Shown: one piece after another, positions 1 through 12,544 of the stretch
Position numbering within the stretch: position 1 is the first letter of the stretch
Layout: every line of letters starts with the position of its first letter
Assembly: GCA_012295275.1 (NCBI GenBank)
Contig: CM022669.1
Coordinates: 11,976,980 to 12,038,979 of the forward strand
From: Chrysomallon squamiferum
Taxonomy: Eukaryota > Mollusca > Gastropoda > Neomphalida > Peltospiridae
Direction of reading: 5' to 3'
Length of the DNA: 62,000 nucleotides
Notes under the pieces: generated by a model
Databases searched by the model: none
What the model was told of the DNA's origin: nothing
What the model saw: the letters and a program-made list of their open reading frames with translations, nothing else
Program-made: the position numbers and the translations under genes

Positions 1-1164
1 TAAAATAAATTATAATAGTTAAAATTGAAAATACTAAATCAGCACTAACAAACAATAGTTTTAATATATATATATAAATATATATCTTTTTTAATTGCTC
101 AGAAACACAAATAATTTACAAACATTTACAATTAAACCACATCCATAAATTATAATGTAGCTACAAATAAATATTGGCACTAATGTAGCAATAAAAGTAA
201 TGTGTTAGTAATGCCCATTCTAAATCATGTGAGCAATATCACCAAAAATTTAAGTAACAAAAAAATGTTAACAACTCTTGGAAATTAGAATAATCTACAA
301 AAATATCTGTATGTATCAGAAATTATTTAAGAGAAATACAAACATAATATAAATAAAAGATATACAAATGTGTATCTTGTAATAATACTGTTTAACAAAC
401 ATATATAGCAATACAGAAACTTGGTCCAAGATTAAAACAATTAAGGTAACTTAAAATATTTATTTATTATTATTATTATTTTTTTTAATCAAATTACACA
501 TTTTCCTGATTAAGATAAATTTAAAACTATGAAAACACACCTATTATATAACATATTGGATTATTTATAAAAATCTTTAACGGTACCAATGATAATAATA
601 ATAAATATAAATTTAAAAAACATTTGAATAATCATTTTTATTGTTTTTATTTTTATCAATTCATTTAATATGTAATGAAAAAAATTATAATCTTAGCCTA
701 GATGCAATCTCATAAAATGTTTCTTCATTATTATCAAAAACTGACTGCTAGAAACAAATAAAACAATAACTTAAAAATAAAATAAAATGTTTCAGGAAAG
801 TTATACAAACCACCATAGTACATTTTTACCAATTATAAAATTTCAGATTAATAATATCTCATCTGTTTACTGATCAAAGCAAAACTACATTCTTGCTTGC
901 AATAATAAAATTAAAAGCATATTTATTTTAAGTGTATCTTGTCTACATGGAATAACAGAACACAGCCTTTATTAATTAATTTAATATCAAAATAAAAACA
1001 TGAATGTATGAATAAAAAATGGCTACATCATTTTTTTATTTGAGATTTAAAAAAAAATTTATATCACATAAATATGTATCTAACACATGTGACATCAAAA
1101 TGAAGTACATAAAATAGAAATTTAATCATGCTACTGGAAAAAGATTTGATATGCAATTCTTGTT

Positions 1165-1165
<1 letters not shown>

Positions 1166-1230
<65 letters not shown>

Positions 1231-1276
1231 GTATGTGTATGTGTATGTGAAGTAAATTAAATTAAATTAAATTAAA
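1166..1276. repeat. Compound microsatellite (AT)n-(GTAT)n-(AAATT)n
   Basis: An AT dinucleotide run of about 36 bases passes into GTAT and GTATGT units and then four or five AAATT units. Only simple repeat structure is visible. Confidence 0.9.
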
Positions 1277-2610
1277 GTTATTTTGCTTGATTTTTTTATT
1301 TAAATAAATGATGCCTATATTCATTTATTTTAAATTTTAGATTTTAAAATATATTTATAAAATATTCTTTTGATTATGACAAATATAATTGTTCTTTCTT
1401 TGCTAAAACTACTTAAAACTAAATACATTCTAATATGCATGTGTGTGTATGTGCACATGCATTTGCATCACAATATATCTTATTAATCGATAAAAATGTA
1501 TCCATTTATTACTGCTTTAAATAAATATAAATAATTAAATAAAAATAATTTTAAAACAGGTCTTTATACAAGTTATGTTTTCAGTATCTTTAGTTTTCTG
1601 TCAAAACTTTTATATAACCATAAACGTATGTATGTACACATATACATGCATATATAAATACATACATAAAACATTAATCAAAAAGAATTGCTGAACATTT
1701 ATTATATGACACTTGTTTCAACATGCATAAATCTCAGTAATCATCATAATCAGTTAACCATCACTAACACGTTTTTCAATGTAAATAGTTATATTATGCA
1801 AAATATTTTCATAAAAATGGCAAAAATGTGCATCATAAATAATATCACAATCTAGTGGACAAATCTGACAAGCAATAAATTTTGTTGTCATGACTAAAAA
1901 CATGCTGCACTTGATATTTTTATGTATATCATAACAATAATATATTATAGAAAAATATAAAAAGAAAATAAACTTATGTAATCTAACATATAACTATGTG
2001 AGATTAGGGAAAGACTCATTGTACAAAATGTCCCTGCTGTTTTAAATTAATAAATATTTATATATATTTTTACAAATGCTTAAGACGTGGAGAAAAATAA
2101 TTTTATTGAAAGCTGAGATTCTTTTCACCATCTGGATTTACAAGTGTGTTTATTTACACAATAAATATGTATAACCAACAAAATATTTTAGGAAAAGACA
2201 TGAAAAAACCTGAAATCATACTTATAATATCCCAATTATTTTGTATATTTTTGAGTCAGTACTCAATATGCTCAGCATATCCAAACTGATTTATAAATTA
2301 CAGAAATGTATACTTCCATATCAAAAGAGACACAACAAAAATAAATACACAATTGTTAGGATTTCCAAAACGTGATTTGTAAATGGTGGCAACCACTTCA
2401 ACAACATGAAACAACAGAAAAGCCCAAGATGATTTACAGGTATCATCACAGTTTGTAAATAACAATTACTACAAGGAATAAAAACCAAAGAAATGCCCAC
2501 TATTTACAGGTCATAACTAATACTATTTCATTGTAGATATTTGAGTATAACTGAACAATAGAATAAATTTCTTGACCATGGCTCAGTATATTTTAGTTCC
2601 TTGAGAATAT

Positions 2611-2740
2611 GATTTAAGGCAATATTTAATAATATCTGGTTAAGATATTTTTGACTAAAATAACACCACTTACAGGATTTAAGGCAATATTTAATAACAT
2701 CTGGCTAAAATAGTTTTAACTAAAGCAATGCAACTTAACT
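2611..2740. repeat. Two-copy 65-base tandem duplication
   Basis: The motif starting gatttaaggcaatatttaat occurs at 2611 and again at 2676. The following sequence (atctggttaag versus atctggctaaa) also matches with a few substitutions. It lies downstream of the SLC22 stop codon, perhaps in the 3' UTR. Confidence 0.8.
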
Positions 2741-3002
2741 AGTAATTTTATATATAATATCAGTAACATTTATTGTAATCAAATAAAAATAAAAATAAAC
2801 TATGAACAATAAAAAGTGGACAACAAAAAAAGAAAATTGAAGAAATGAAAATAAAATGAGAATAAATTGAAAATAAAATAAAAATAATTTTAAAAAGATC
2901 TGGTTCTTCTACTAGATCTATTGTATAATATTCACCAAAGGACAAACACTTTGTACGGAAAGCAGATTGGAAATTGCCTTGTTTAATAAACCGTTATTCT
3001 GC

Positions 3003-6000
3003 TTAAGTGTTATTTTTGCTATCTCTTTTAGAAGATGCAGGAAACCAGCTCTCCACTTCCTCGAATGTCTCTGGCAGAGGTTTCTGCTTTGTTTCTGGTA
3101 ACAGTAGAACAACAATACTACCAATGAACGTCAGCACAGAAAACAAAAGTAATGGAAGCTTTGGAAGAGTCTTGGCCTGTAAAACATTGAATATAACCCA
3201 AGATACTATCAGTATGTTAAATCTTGTAATTAGTGAATATATCCCAAAATACTATCAATGTGTTAAATCTTGTAATTAGTGAATATATCCCAAAAATACT
3301 ATCAATGTGTTAAATCTTGTAATTAGTGAATATATCCCAAAATACTATCAGTATGTTAAATCTTGTAATTAGTGAATATATCCCCAAAATACTATCAATG
3401 TGTTAAATCTTGTAATTAGTGAATATATCCCAAAAATACTATCAATATGTTAAATCTTGTAATTAGTGAATATATCCCAAAATACGTTAAAACTTATACT
3501 TAGTGAGAATATAACATTTTTTTTTTTTAAAGACTATTAAAATAAGTCAAATATGTGACTGTTTGTAATTTTATTATGAAAGTTAAAGATTTATATATTA
3601 TAAATTTTTTGTCATGATGAATATAAAATTTATATTTTTTGTAAGCAGTAACTATCTGCAAGTCATTCTTAATTTCAATGGTCTAGAAAAAAAACATCTA
3701 TTCATTTTTAAAATCTGTATTAATATTTAAAATTATCTCAAAAATTTGTTTTCTTTTAATCACTTATAGAATTAAATTATAAATAAATAAATTTAAAAGT
3801 GGCTTACAGCATAAACAATAAAAGGTGCAGATATACTTCCAAGACTTTCAAAAAACGAAGCCATTCCCATCGCTTGGTTCCTGAAAATAAATAACAATAT
3901 TTAAACATACCATACTGGTATTAGCAGAAAACCAAATAACCACATAACAGAATATAAATGTTAATTATAACCTGAAAAAATAAATAAATTAATAAATAAA
4001 TAAACAAATGAATGAACGAACGAATAAATAGAAGACAAAACATTCTACCATTTCAATGAATTAAACATGAATCTTGAATTTGCACCTCTGTTTGTTAGTT
4101 GATTACCTGACAACAGTAGGAAACACTTCTGCTGAGAAGAGATAGACTGTAGAATAGGAACCAGTGATACCAAACTTTCCCAGCATCACCAAACATATCT
4201 TCAGTGGCTGAAGATTGACACCAGATTCTGAAGAAAATACATATTACTGAAACAGATACAACAACAACAACAACAATTTTTTTTTTTTTTTAAACCCTAA
4301 AATCAAGAGTTTAGTCATTTAACTTCTTTGAAATTGATCAGATGGACTATTTTAGCAAGAAATTCACAAAACAGATTTTGAATTATTTTGAATTATTTAA
4401 AAATGCAAACTTTCTAAGCTGAGAAAATTATTAAAGTGAATTTTTATTTTACTGCATGTGGGCCCATAGCATCTTTTGTCCTTATTTAATTTTTTTGTTT
4501 TTTGAAAATTATAAATGAATACTCACCTGTCTGCTCTGGAATAAAAACTGCAGCACTGCTTGTAACAGCACAGAGGAGAAGAAACCCACACAACAAAAGT
4601 CTTCTTCCACTCCTAACATATTTAAAAAAAAAAAAAATTATTAGTTACCTTCCTGTTGACATCCAACTTTTTTTGCAGAGTTTATACTATTTTAGGTCAA
4701 AACAATAATACATTTAATTTTTTTTTTATAATCTAATAAAAACCAAAATAATCATAAATAACATTACAATTTAATAATAAATAAAAAAAATCTAAAAAAA
4801 AAAGTTTTTCAATATAGCCAAAAGGCTGGCCACATCAGAATGTGCTAATAATACTAATTTATTCACTCAAAATTACCGTACCTTTAAATCATTTAGACAT
4901 TCATTTGTTTCATTTCAGTACCAGTGTGTTTTATTTTTCTAATTTTTTTTCATTATCACTGCACATTGCAATTTTACAATTTTCAACCAATGAGAAATAT
5001 GCAGAACAAAGAAAATAAGAATTTATCAAAACTAAATTGAAACATTATTAATATAATAATTTTAAACAATAGTTATATTTAACTAACCAAACAATTGCAA
5101 ACATACAGATGAAATAAGCTGGAAGTTCAACGAGACCCATCAAAAAGAGATTTAAAAATGGATTTCCGTGCAGTATTGGTGTACTCAGAGATATTCCAAA
5201 GTAACTTAAACTGTTAACCAAACTGAAAAATTAAAAAAGGATAACTGTTTAATTTTTTAAATTTTTTTTTAATTTAAATTCTGTTTAAATATTAGTATAT
5301 ATAGTTAAAAAGAAATATTTATGATAAAGATCGCAATAAAAAAAAAATTATAAAATGGTAGGGATTTATGTAATTTATACAATAACAACAAATTCTCAGA
5401 TTGTTTCTTTCTTTCTTATTCTTTTTAATGGAGATATTAGTAAGTTTTTATCGTTTAAAATTAATTAATTTGTGTAATAATTAATCATATCAATCAGCAT
5501 ACATTAAAATCACATCATTTGATTGGTTAAAATAGTTAAGAAAAATTTATAATTACATGCTTAATGATTATTTGCAACATTTTTAATGATAATTATTTAA
5601 AAAACAAAAACATTTAGGAACAGTTTGAAACCAATAATCACTGGAAGTGAAATAGTGAGTAATAATAAAAATAAAAATAACTCACAAAAGATAAAATATG
5701 ATTATGGTGTAGAGTCTAAGTCTGGGTGACCTAAACAAATCACAGACAGATTTTTCTGTATCTTGTTTATCTTGTTTTGGAATGGTTAATGTCTGATTTT
5801 CTAGAACATTCTGTATACAAATATGATCACCATTTTGACTGTCAGTCTCTGAAAAATTAGTCTCCTCATCTGGAACATTTTCTTCACAAAAATCATCATT
5901 AATTTGATCAGCAGACTCCATCAAAACGTTTTGTTTTTCATTTCTTCCTCCTAATTTTGCTGAAAAACAATCTGTCATCTGACCTTCATTTTGATCTTTT

Positions 6001-8608
6001 TCAGTTTTCACTGATTTACTATTTTCTAACTCTCCTTTACTCAGAGATACATCTCGATGTGTTCTTGCTGCCATGGCAACTTCATTACAGTCCATTTCTT
6101 TATTATCTTCATTGCAGTTCTGGTTCAGAGTGCACTGCTTCAGGTAAGAATCGACCGAATTCCCCTGAAACTGTAACAGCTGTTGGAGAGAAGACACATT
6201 TTCATCGGTTAAGCCATTTCCCAAAAAAAGGGACAGTCTATTTACACGAGCAATGTTTTTCAACACCATGATGGCTCTTTTTGTCTTCTTAGTTGCCAAA
6301 AGCCACTGTAAAGATTCTGGAACAAACCTGTGAGGACGAAAATAACTTTTTTTTTTTAAATCATATTATATAATTAAAAATTTGTAAGGATTTACAACAC
6401 AGTAACTACAAAATCTTTTTGTGAGTAATTAATGCTTTGCTATTCTAACTGACATTCAAACATCTTTTTAAAAGTGCTAATGATTCAACAACTGTGGCAT
6501 TAATTTATAAAAATCATTGCATATTGTAAATTAGCTTTTAGCTGGGATTATAAAAATATGTATATGATTTTAACAGCATGTTCATTATTCAGTAAATTTC
6601 GGAACAGTATTCATTAACTCACCAAAATGCGCCAATGGCTAAAATGTTCGGCAGTGTTATAAGCAGCTGAAGGTAACGCCAATTTCTCACAGAATAACCA
6701 AAGAGTGCAAGGGACATGAGTCCTCCTGCCCAAAAGCACTGGATGGCAATGGAAGGCTGAGTCCTGTGAGAAGCTGGAAACAGTTCAGTCATCAGGACAT
6801 AAGTGGTTAAAGATATTCCCTAAAAGATAAATAATCATCTCTATAAAAAGAAAAATAAACAAAGAAAAACAACAAGAAAAAACTTACTTGTAAATATGTA
6901 AGTATTTTTTTGAAACTCCATATGCTGTATACTTATGGTTTATAATTTCAGAGAAAAAAAAGAAGAAAACAAAAAGGATTGTAATTAAAAATAAACAGAA
7001 GCCTTTGACATTCAGTTAGCGTTGCAAAAACCAGACCCATTTTTTTTTTTAAAGCTGGGAGAGTTAACTAAAGGAATAGATCTAAATCTGTAAACAAAAC
7101 CCATTAAGAAATATTTTTAAATACACATGCAATTAATTTGACCATAACCTGAATAAGACTTGTAAAAAAACATACATACATATATAAAGTGATACAAACA
7201 CAAAAAGCAAAACAGATATATTTATTTACTTCCATGGTATTATATTTACATTTTAATTACCAAATCTCTCCCAACAATATTTTGAAATATTCTTATTTAT
7301 TTAATTACATTTATTTAATTACACAGGATTTTGGCAGAAGAGAGGAAGATATCAGGAAACCCTTCTCTGCTAACTAATTTGGGTGGAAAGCATACCGCAT
7401 GAGAGAAAAAGGGAACACCAGTTAAATTACTAGATCAACATACACATCCAGAATTAAGCTATGGCTGGCACACACACATACCATATTGAGAAAGCCGACA
7501 ATGAAGCGGAGGGCAGTAAAAAGAATAATACTGTTAACAAAAGCAACTCCCATCCCAGCAACAGTCTGCAGGACAAGACATGGCAGAATAATTTTCTTGC
7601 GACCAAACCGATCTGCCATAGCTGTGAGGGTGAGAGCACCCACTGCTGTACCTATCATGTAAACAGTCATGGATAATTCCACCACATAGTTCTGACTGCA
7701 AACAAGATTCCACTGAAAAAATTTGTATTTAAAAAAATTATAACATATATGCAAAAGAAAATAATTTTTATGCATAATTTAAATACCAGCATGTGTATGT
7801 ATGTATATCTCTGTATGTTTGTAAAAATCAAAAATGTGTAGATTAAGAAACTAACTTTTTCTTTATTCAATACTTTTGTTTTGTGAGTAATTACAAATTT
7901 ATAGTTCTTGCAGCAGACTGACTTTTCTCCCTAAAACAGAACTGATATATCTAAATTAAAGACAAGTAAATAATTGATTCAGTTGATTAAAAAGACTTAC
8001 TAGTAATGGAATTCATGTAAGGTTATATTTCAAAGTATGTCACTGTCAGATATACAATTTGTGAGTTTATAATGGAGACTGCAAATACACCTTTCTAATA
8101 TTATTTATGGTATTTATAATAATTATATCCTCACATCTAGAGACCTTTTTAATATATATATATGTATGTATACACGCAGTTCATTCTGTTATGACATTTC
8201 TTGAAGAAATAAAATGACAACAGGACAGGATGATGATGATGATTATGAAAAGGAACTTCGCCATAAATTTATTTCACTTACTTCTGTAACAATTGTTTCT
8301 TCAAATTCTGTTTGATAATTCCATGAAGAGCACGTTGTTCTTGTTGATGTATTAACAGAGCCATTCATAAAGTAACGAGTCACATGACATTTGTCTTTCA
8401 CGATCAGTTCTTCACTTGAGTGATTATGAGATGCCTCCGTCCCATTAAGCAGGGGAGGTAAGCAGGTATGTTCACCAGCATCTCCTAGATATATAATAGC
8501 AAATACATGCCAAGAACCTCGCATGTAAGTCAGACTAAGAATTAAAAATACCAGTGTCTGGAAACGACCACATCCTCCCAGTTGTACCAAAACATCATCA
8601 ACTGCCAT
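3003..8608 (-). CDS. SLC22-family organic ion transporter, complete, 9 coding exons
   Basis: Predicted plasma-membrane MFS carrier for organic cations, anions or zwitterions; the substrate cannot be read from sequence. Coding exons: 8608-8282, 7712-7482, 6819-6623, 6327-5686, 5222-5088, 4612-4527, 4227-4107, 3880-3808, 3176-3003. All junctions are GT..AG and phase-consistent, giving 661 residues (the family is usually about 550). Visible: TM1 at about 16-41; an extracellular loop with Cys49 and NGT, NHS, NGS and NTS glycosylation sites; the MFS loop motif ADRFGRKK (142-149); TELFPASHR in exon 3; VPESLQWL at the start of exon 4; [21 protein letters not shown] (positions 556 on) in exon 7; a [11 protein letters not shown] tail. 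The start has G at +4 and an in-frame TAA upstream in the same exon. A likely acceptor at 8634-8636 implies a non-coding upstream exon. The oddity is a long acidic insertion in exon 4. SLC22 membership is very secure; the member is not assigned. Confidence 0.95.
3177..3807 (-). repeat. SLC22 intron 8 with a 46-47-base minisatellite
   Basis: The intron contains an array at about 3189-3515 in which ttaaatcttgtaattagtga starts at 3217, 3263, 3310, 3356, 3403 and 3450. These six near-identical copies are flanked by a partial copy (3189-3216) and a decayed one (about 3486-3515). The first partial copy ends about 12 bases from the acceptor of exon 9, so the branch point may lie in repeat sequence. 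Confidence 0.92.
5686..6327 (-). CDS. SLC22 exon 4: oversized central cytoplasmic loop
   Basis: This 642-base exon encodes residues 252-466 of the transporter. It begins with the conserved segment after TM6 (VPESLQWL, then a Lys-rich helix) and ends with the conserved DLFRSPRLR segment before TM7. Between them, at about 280-442, lie some 160 residues rich in Glu, Asp, Asn, Gln and Ser, with no hydrophobic segment. Ordinary SLC22 proteins have a loop of about 60-70 residues here. The insertion is in frame and without stops, so it looks translated. No domain in it is recognised; disorder is inferred from composition. Confidence 0.9.
6828..8281 (-). other. SLC22 introns 1 and 2
   Basis: Intron 1 (7713-8281) and intron 2 (6820-7481) flank exon 2 (7712-7482). 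Both are AT-rich and contain short homopolymer and TATG-type runs. No further exon or element was recognised in them. Confidence 0.7.
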
Positions 8609-9655
8609 GACCCTGACATAAATTGTTAATTATCTGAAAAACAAATAAAATCATTATGCTCACATTTATCGATATACATTGTTATTACACCGAGATGTTT
8701 TATTGTCGTTTTTTCTTTTTTAAATTAGTTTCTTGATAACGAACAGTTATTAACTGTACAACCAATGGCTAATTCTATCAATAATTAGGTCTACAACATC
8801 TCCACGATCTTGAATAAATTTGAAGATATTTATAATTATTATTATCTTACACAGTATATGTTTTCAGTTGGCAATGTATAATATGAAGATCAATTCAATA
8901 TGTCAGTCACGACATAAACCACAACACTTCTTTCAACATTACGATTAACTCAAAGTTTGTCAAACCAGTGACTGAGTGACTCAGTGAGTGAACGACCGAA
9001 CGAACGTCTCTATCTTCATATTCAGTTCTCTTGCTTTCTTCTTTTTTTATTTATTTTTTTCTCCATGTATTATTTGCATATTTATGACGCAGCAACATAT
9101 TTACATATTACATCAGAGAATACGTTGTAAGCTTATTTCATAAAGCAACTACAATTCTCAACCTTCACTTTGAATCTTGACAGTGAGCCCAGTAACAATA
9201 TATTAACGTAAAGCTTTTTACCAACACATAATCGTTAATCAGTAATAAAATCTTCTATAAGAGAACCAAGTCATTCTTTAAAAGGTAATAATAATAAAAT
9301 GTTACTATTCATTCAATTTAATTTATGCCGACGCAATTTAAACGCACATTAACATCATACTTCGGAACACAAAAACACGTGCAAACAGTACTCTGTACTG
9401 TTGTTTTGGTTTTCTTCCCAAAGGGGAATAACTCTAGACATTTTCATGCCTATAATAATTATTTGCAGTCGTCATCCATAAATGTTAACACGTATCTGTT
9501 AGGAGTGAAATGACGTGTGTGTTGTATCTGTACTTGATTCATAAGTACAGAATTTTTTAGAGATTGTGATATTTGTACTATTAATAGGCCTAAACAATGC
9601 TGTATGATGTGTATGATAAATCCTTAATTTATCTATGTATTTTTATTAATATTAG

Positions 9656-9657
9656 TG

Positions 9658-9688
<31 letters not shown>

Positions 9689-9689
9689 A
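9656..9689. repeat. (GT)n microsatellite
   Basis: A GT dinucleotide run with one TT interruption, followed by looser GT-rich sequence. Confidence 0.85.
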
Positions 9690-12355
9690 TATTTTGTTTG
9701 TTCATTTTATTTTTTATTATTTGTGTATGTATGTGTTTGTATTGTGGTGAAAAACAGACTACCTCAGTTCTTGGAACATTTCCATTTCGTGTATTAATAT
9801 TTAATCAAATGTATGTTCAAGTTATTTACATATGTATAGGTGAATGTGTTTACAGTTATTTGCATGTGTTTTAAAAGTGTATTTGTGAGGATCAGTGTTC
9901 AGCATAGGCCCAGTGTGTTTATATGTTTGATTATGAATGTTAAATATGGATGTTGTCACATTCTTTTGAGGGATGGAATGATAAACGTGCATTCTATGAA
10001 TCCTTTAACTGTTCTATTTCCTGAGAATTCAAATGATGTGTAAAATGAATTCTGTTTCATTATTACAAATTACCAAGGAATCATTTTATTCAACATTTTG
10101 ACCTTAAAACAAACATTACATCAAACATTAATGTTGATATTAATTTCAACTCTTGTCCATAAAGCAAACTGACATTTACTTGCAAGGCAATAATATTTTT
10201 TAGACAACAAATATATGCAGAAAATATCTTTGAAAAAAGAAAAAAAGAAACCCTAAATATATTTTGATAAATATTGTTTTACCTTTGTCTTAATGACAAA
10301 TTGTATCTTTAACTTGTTAAAAAACAGTTTCAAAAACATAACAACATAGAGATTACTTCTTTTTTTTTATTGTGAAGATGAATATAGACAATTATCACAG
10401 TTCTTAATACAATATTAAGTAAATAGTAATAACTATACTAATTTTATCAAAAAGAGAAGAAATAGGAGCATATAAATAAATAAATATATATATGTATATA
10501 AATAGACAAAACTTCTGTCTATAGTAAATAGAATAAAAAACTATTATGTTTTGTTTATATTCATTAAATATTCTTACAGCCAACAAAATCAATAACAAAG
10601 ACACTTCTGTAGTACAAAATAAAATATATATAAATAGCTAATTTTAAAACTAGTTTATCTTCATTTTTCTTTTAGGATTACAAATATATGAAATAGGATG
10701 AAAGAACAGTTACAGACGATCATTTATTCTACAACCATCAATGTTATAACATTTTGAAAAAAAAACCACCTACATAATTATAATACATTGCTACATCTAC
10801 AAAATGCCTAACTACAAGGTTAACATTTATAATTTAGCAATATATTATTTTTTTTTTTTTTTTTTTTTTTAACAGTAGTGCATAATTTATTTTATAAAGC
10901 AGCAGTAATGGTGAGCTAAATATATTTCTTCTGTCAACCAAATGCTGTGAAAAATAAGGTTATATACATCATAGAAATACCAGCTAAAAATATCACAGCC
11001 CATTCCAAATCACAGGTCTAACCACCAGATATTTTTATAGATTTTCTTGGGAATGTAGAATATATTTGTAATATCAGTATAATACACCAGAGTATAATTT
11101 AAAAAAAAAAGGTTAAATGCATTTTGCTTAAAAATCATAAAATCTTTTATCTGCCTTTCTGTAGAAATTAGACAACCATGTGATGTAAAAAAAAATAAAA
11201 AAATAAAAAAATAATAAAAAATAGTTTTTACCAGGTTATATACATTTCAAAAAACAAATAGCTTTATTTTTTTTATTTTTCTATGTTGTATTCAGTAAAA
11301 TTGTTGTGACATTAAAAAAAAAAAAAAAAAAAACAGTGATGAAAATGTAATTTACACAGATATGTTCTCATCGAAAATTCAAAATATGAGATGATATACT
11401 GATTGTTATTTTCCATTTTTAACCATATATAGCTATTAAAAAGAAATATAATGTGTAAAATTTTACATACAGTAACTGACAGAAATAAAACAATAAAATT
11501 AAAAATAATTAAAAATTGAAAATATAAAATGATTTAAAAATAACTTAAAATTATGGAGAAAAAAGGTTTTAAAAAGTTTTTTTTTATATATTCTTTATAT
11601 ACTGACACTTACTCTTTGTTTATTAATTAATCACTATTCACTCATTTTTGATTAAGTAAGCAAATAAAATAATCATTTTTCAATTTTTTTTTTATTTTTT
11701 CTTTATTATTTTTTTTTTTCATTGCATTCATTTTATATTTCAAATGTGGTAATTAAAACAATAGCACTGATTGATTGACTGAAAATAATTATCCATGGTA
11801 AAGAATAGCATCAAAGATTTTCTAATTCTTTTTTTAAAAACTCTTATTACCAATTCCCTTTATGCTTTAATCATTTCCTAAAATTGCCGTACTTCACGTT
11901 AATAAAATAGAGCAAGCCACAATACCTAATTTATGAATTACAAAGTTTAAAAATTAACAACAAAATTCACAGCCTCTAAAAACCTATACTCAGGATTATT
12001 TCCTTATTGCTAAACCTATACAAAATGTGATCTTTAAAATATTTTAATATTCTAAATTATTGCTTTAAAGTAGCTATTCAAAAAATGTCAGCAATTTTAA
12101 AATGCAGCTGTGAATTTAATACTAACATAAAATGTTTTGCTGAAGCAAGCAAAACTACTAAAATCTTATAAAAATATTACAAATAATCTAAATTTGATTA
12201 CAACATGAAGTGTTTTTGACAACAGTGGGCATTACTGATAATACTCATTAATATACTGTAAGCTGCCATACATGTGTATAATGTTTTGACAAATTTGATA
12301 AAACGAGCTTATGGTCAGCTTATTAAGAAACAAATATAGAATTGCTCTAAAACTG

Positions 12356-12386
<31 letters not shown>
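12356..12386. repeat. Poly(A) run, about 30 bases
   Basis: An uninterrupted A tract about 160 bases downstream of the SAXO stop codon. On the SAXO strand it is a T tract, so it is not that transcript's poly(A) tail. Confidence 0.9.
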
Positions 12387-12387
<1 letters not shown>

Positions 12388-12544
12388 AATTATGAAATTA
12401 AGACAGCCCCGATGATGTGAGACATTTAAAAAATTTCAGAGATGTATTATTAGATGGCACTGCAATGATAATGTTAAGATAACCAGATGCACCGCTTTAA
12501 GCTGTAAGAATAAAATAATGTTCAGATAGTTATTTTTGACAGCC

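Larger units (their letters stand above)
1..3002. other. Gene-free AT-rich left flank
   Basis: No open frame here looks like protein. The stretch is very AT-rich. It holds a compound microsatellite near 1166-1276, a two-copy 65-base repeat at 2611-2740, and many short A and T runs. The part next to 3003 should contain the 3' UTR of the SLC22 gene on the minus strand. A minus-strand AATAAA (plus TTTATT, near 2769) could be its polyadenylation signal, but such hexamers are common in DNA of this composition. Confidence 0.6.
8609..12544. other. Intergenic region between SLC22 and SAXO
   Basis: The SLC22 5' flank and the SAXO 3' flank lie here. The segment at about 8900-9500 is slightly richer in CG dinucleotides and is a reasonable place for the SLC22 promoter and a non-coding first exon. 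The rest is AT-rich, with a GT run at about 9656-9689, a T run at 10849-10870, and an A run at 12356-12386. No convincing coding segment was seen on either strand. Confidence 0.55.

Noticed and set aside
3007-3279. Plus-strand 90-codon frame at the SLC22 3' end
   Set aside because: It is the antisense shadow of exon 9 and of the intron 8 repeat.
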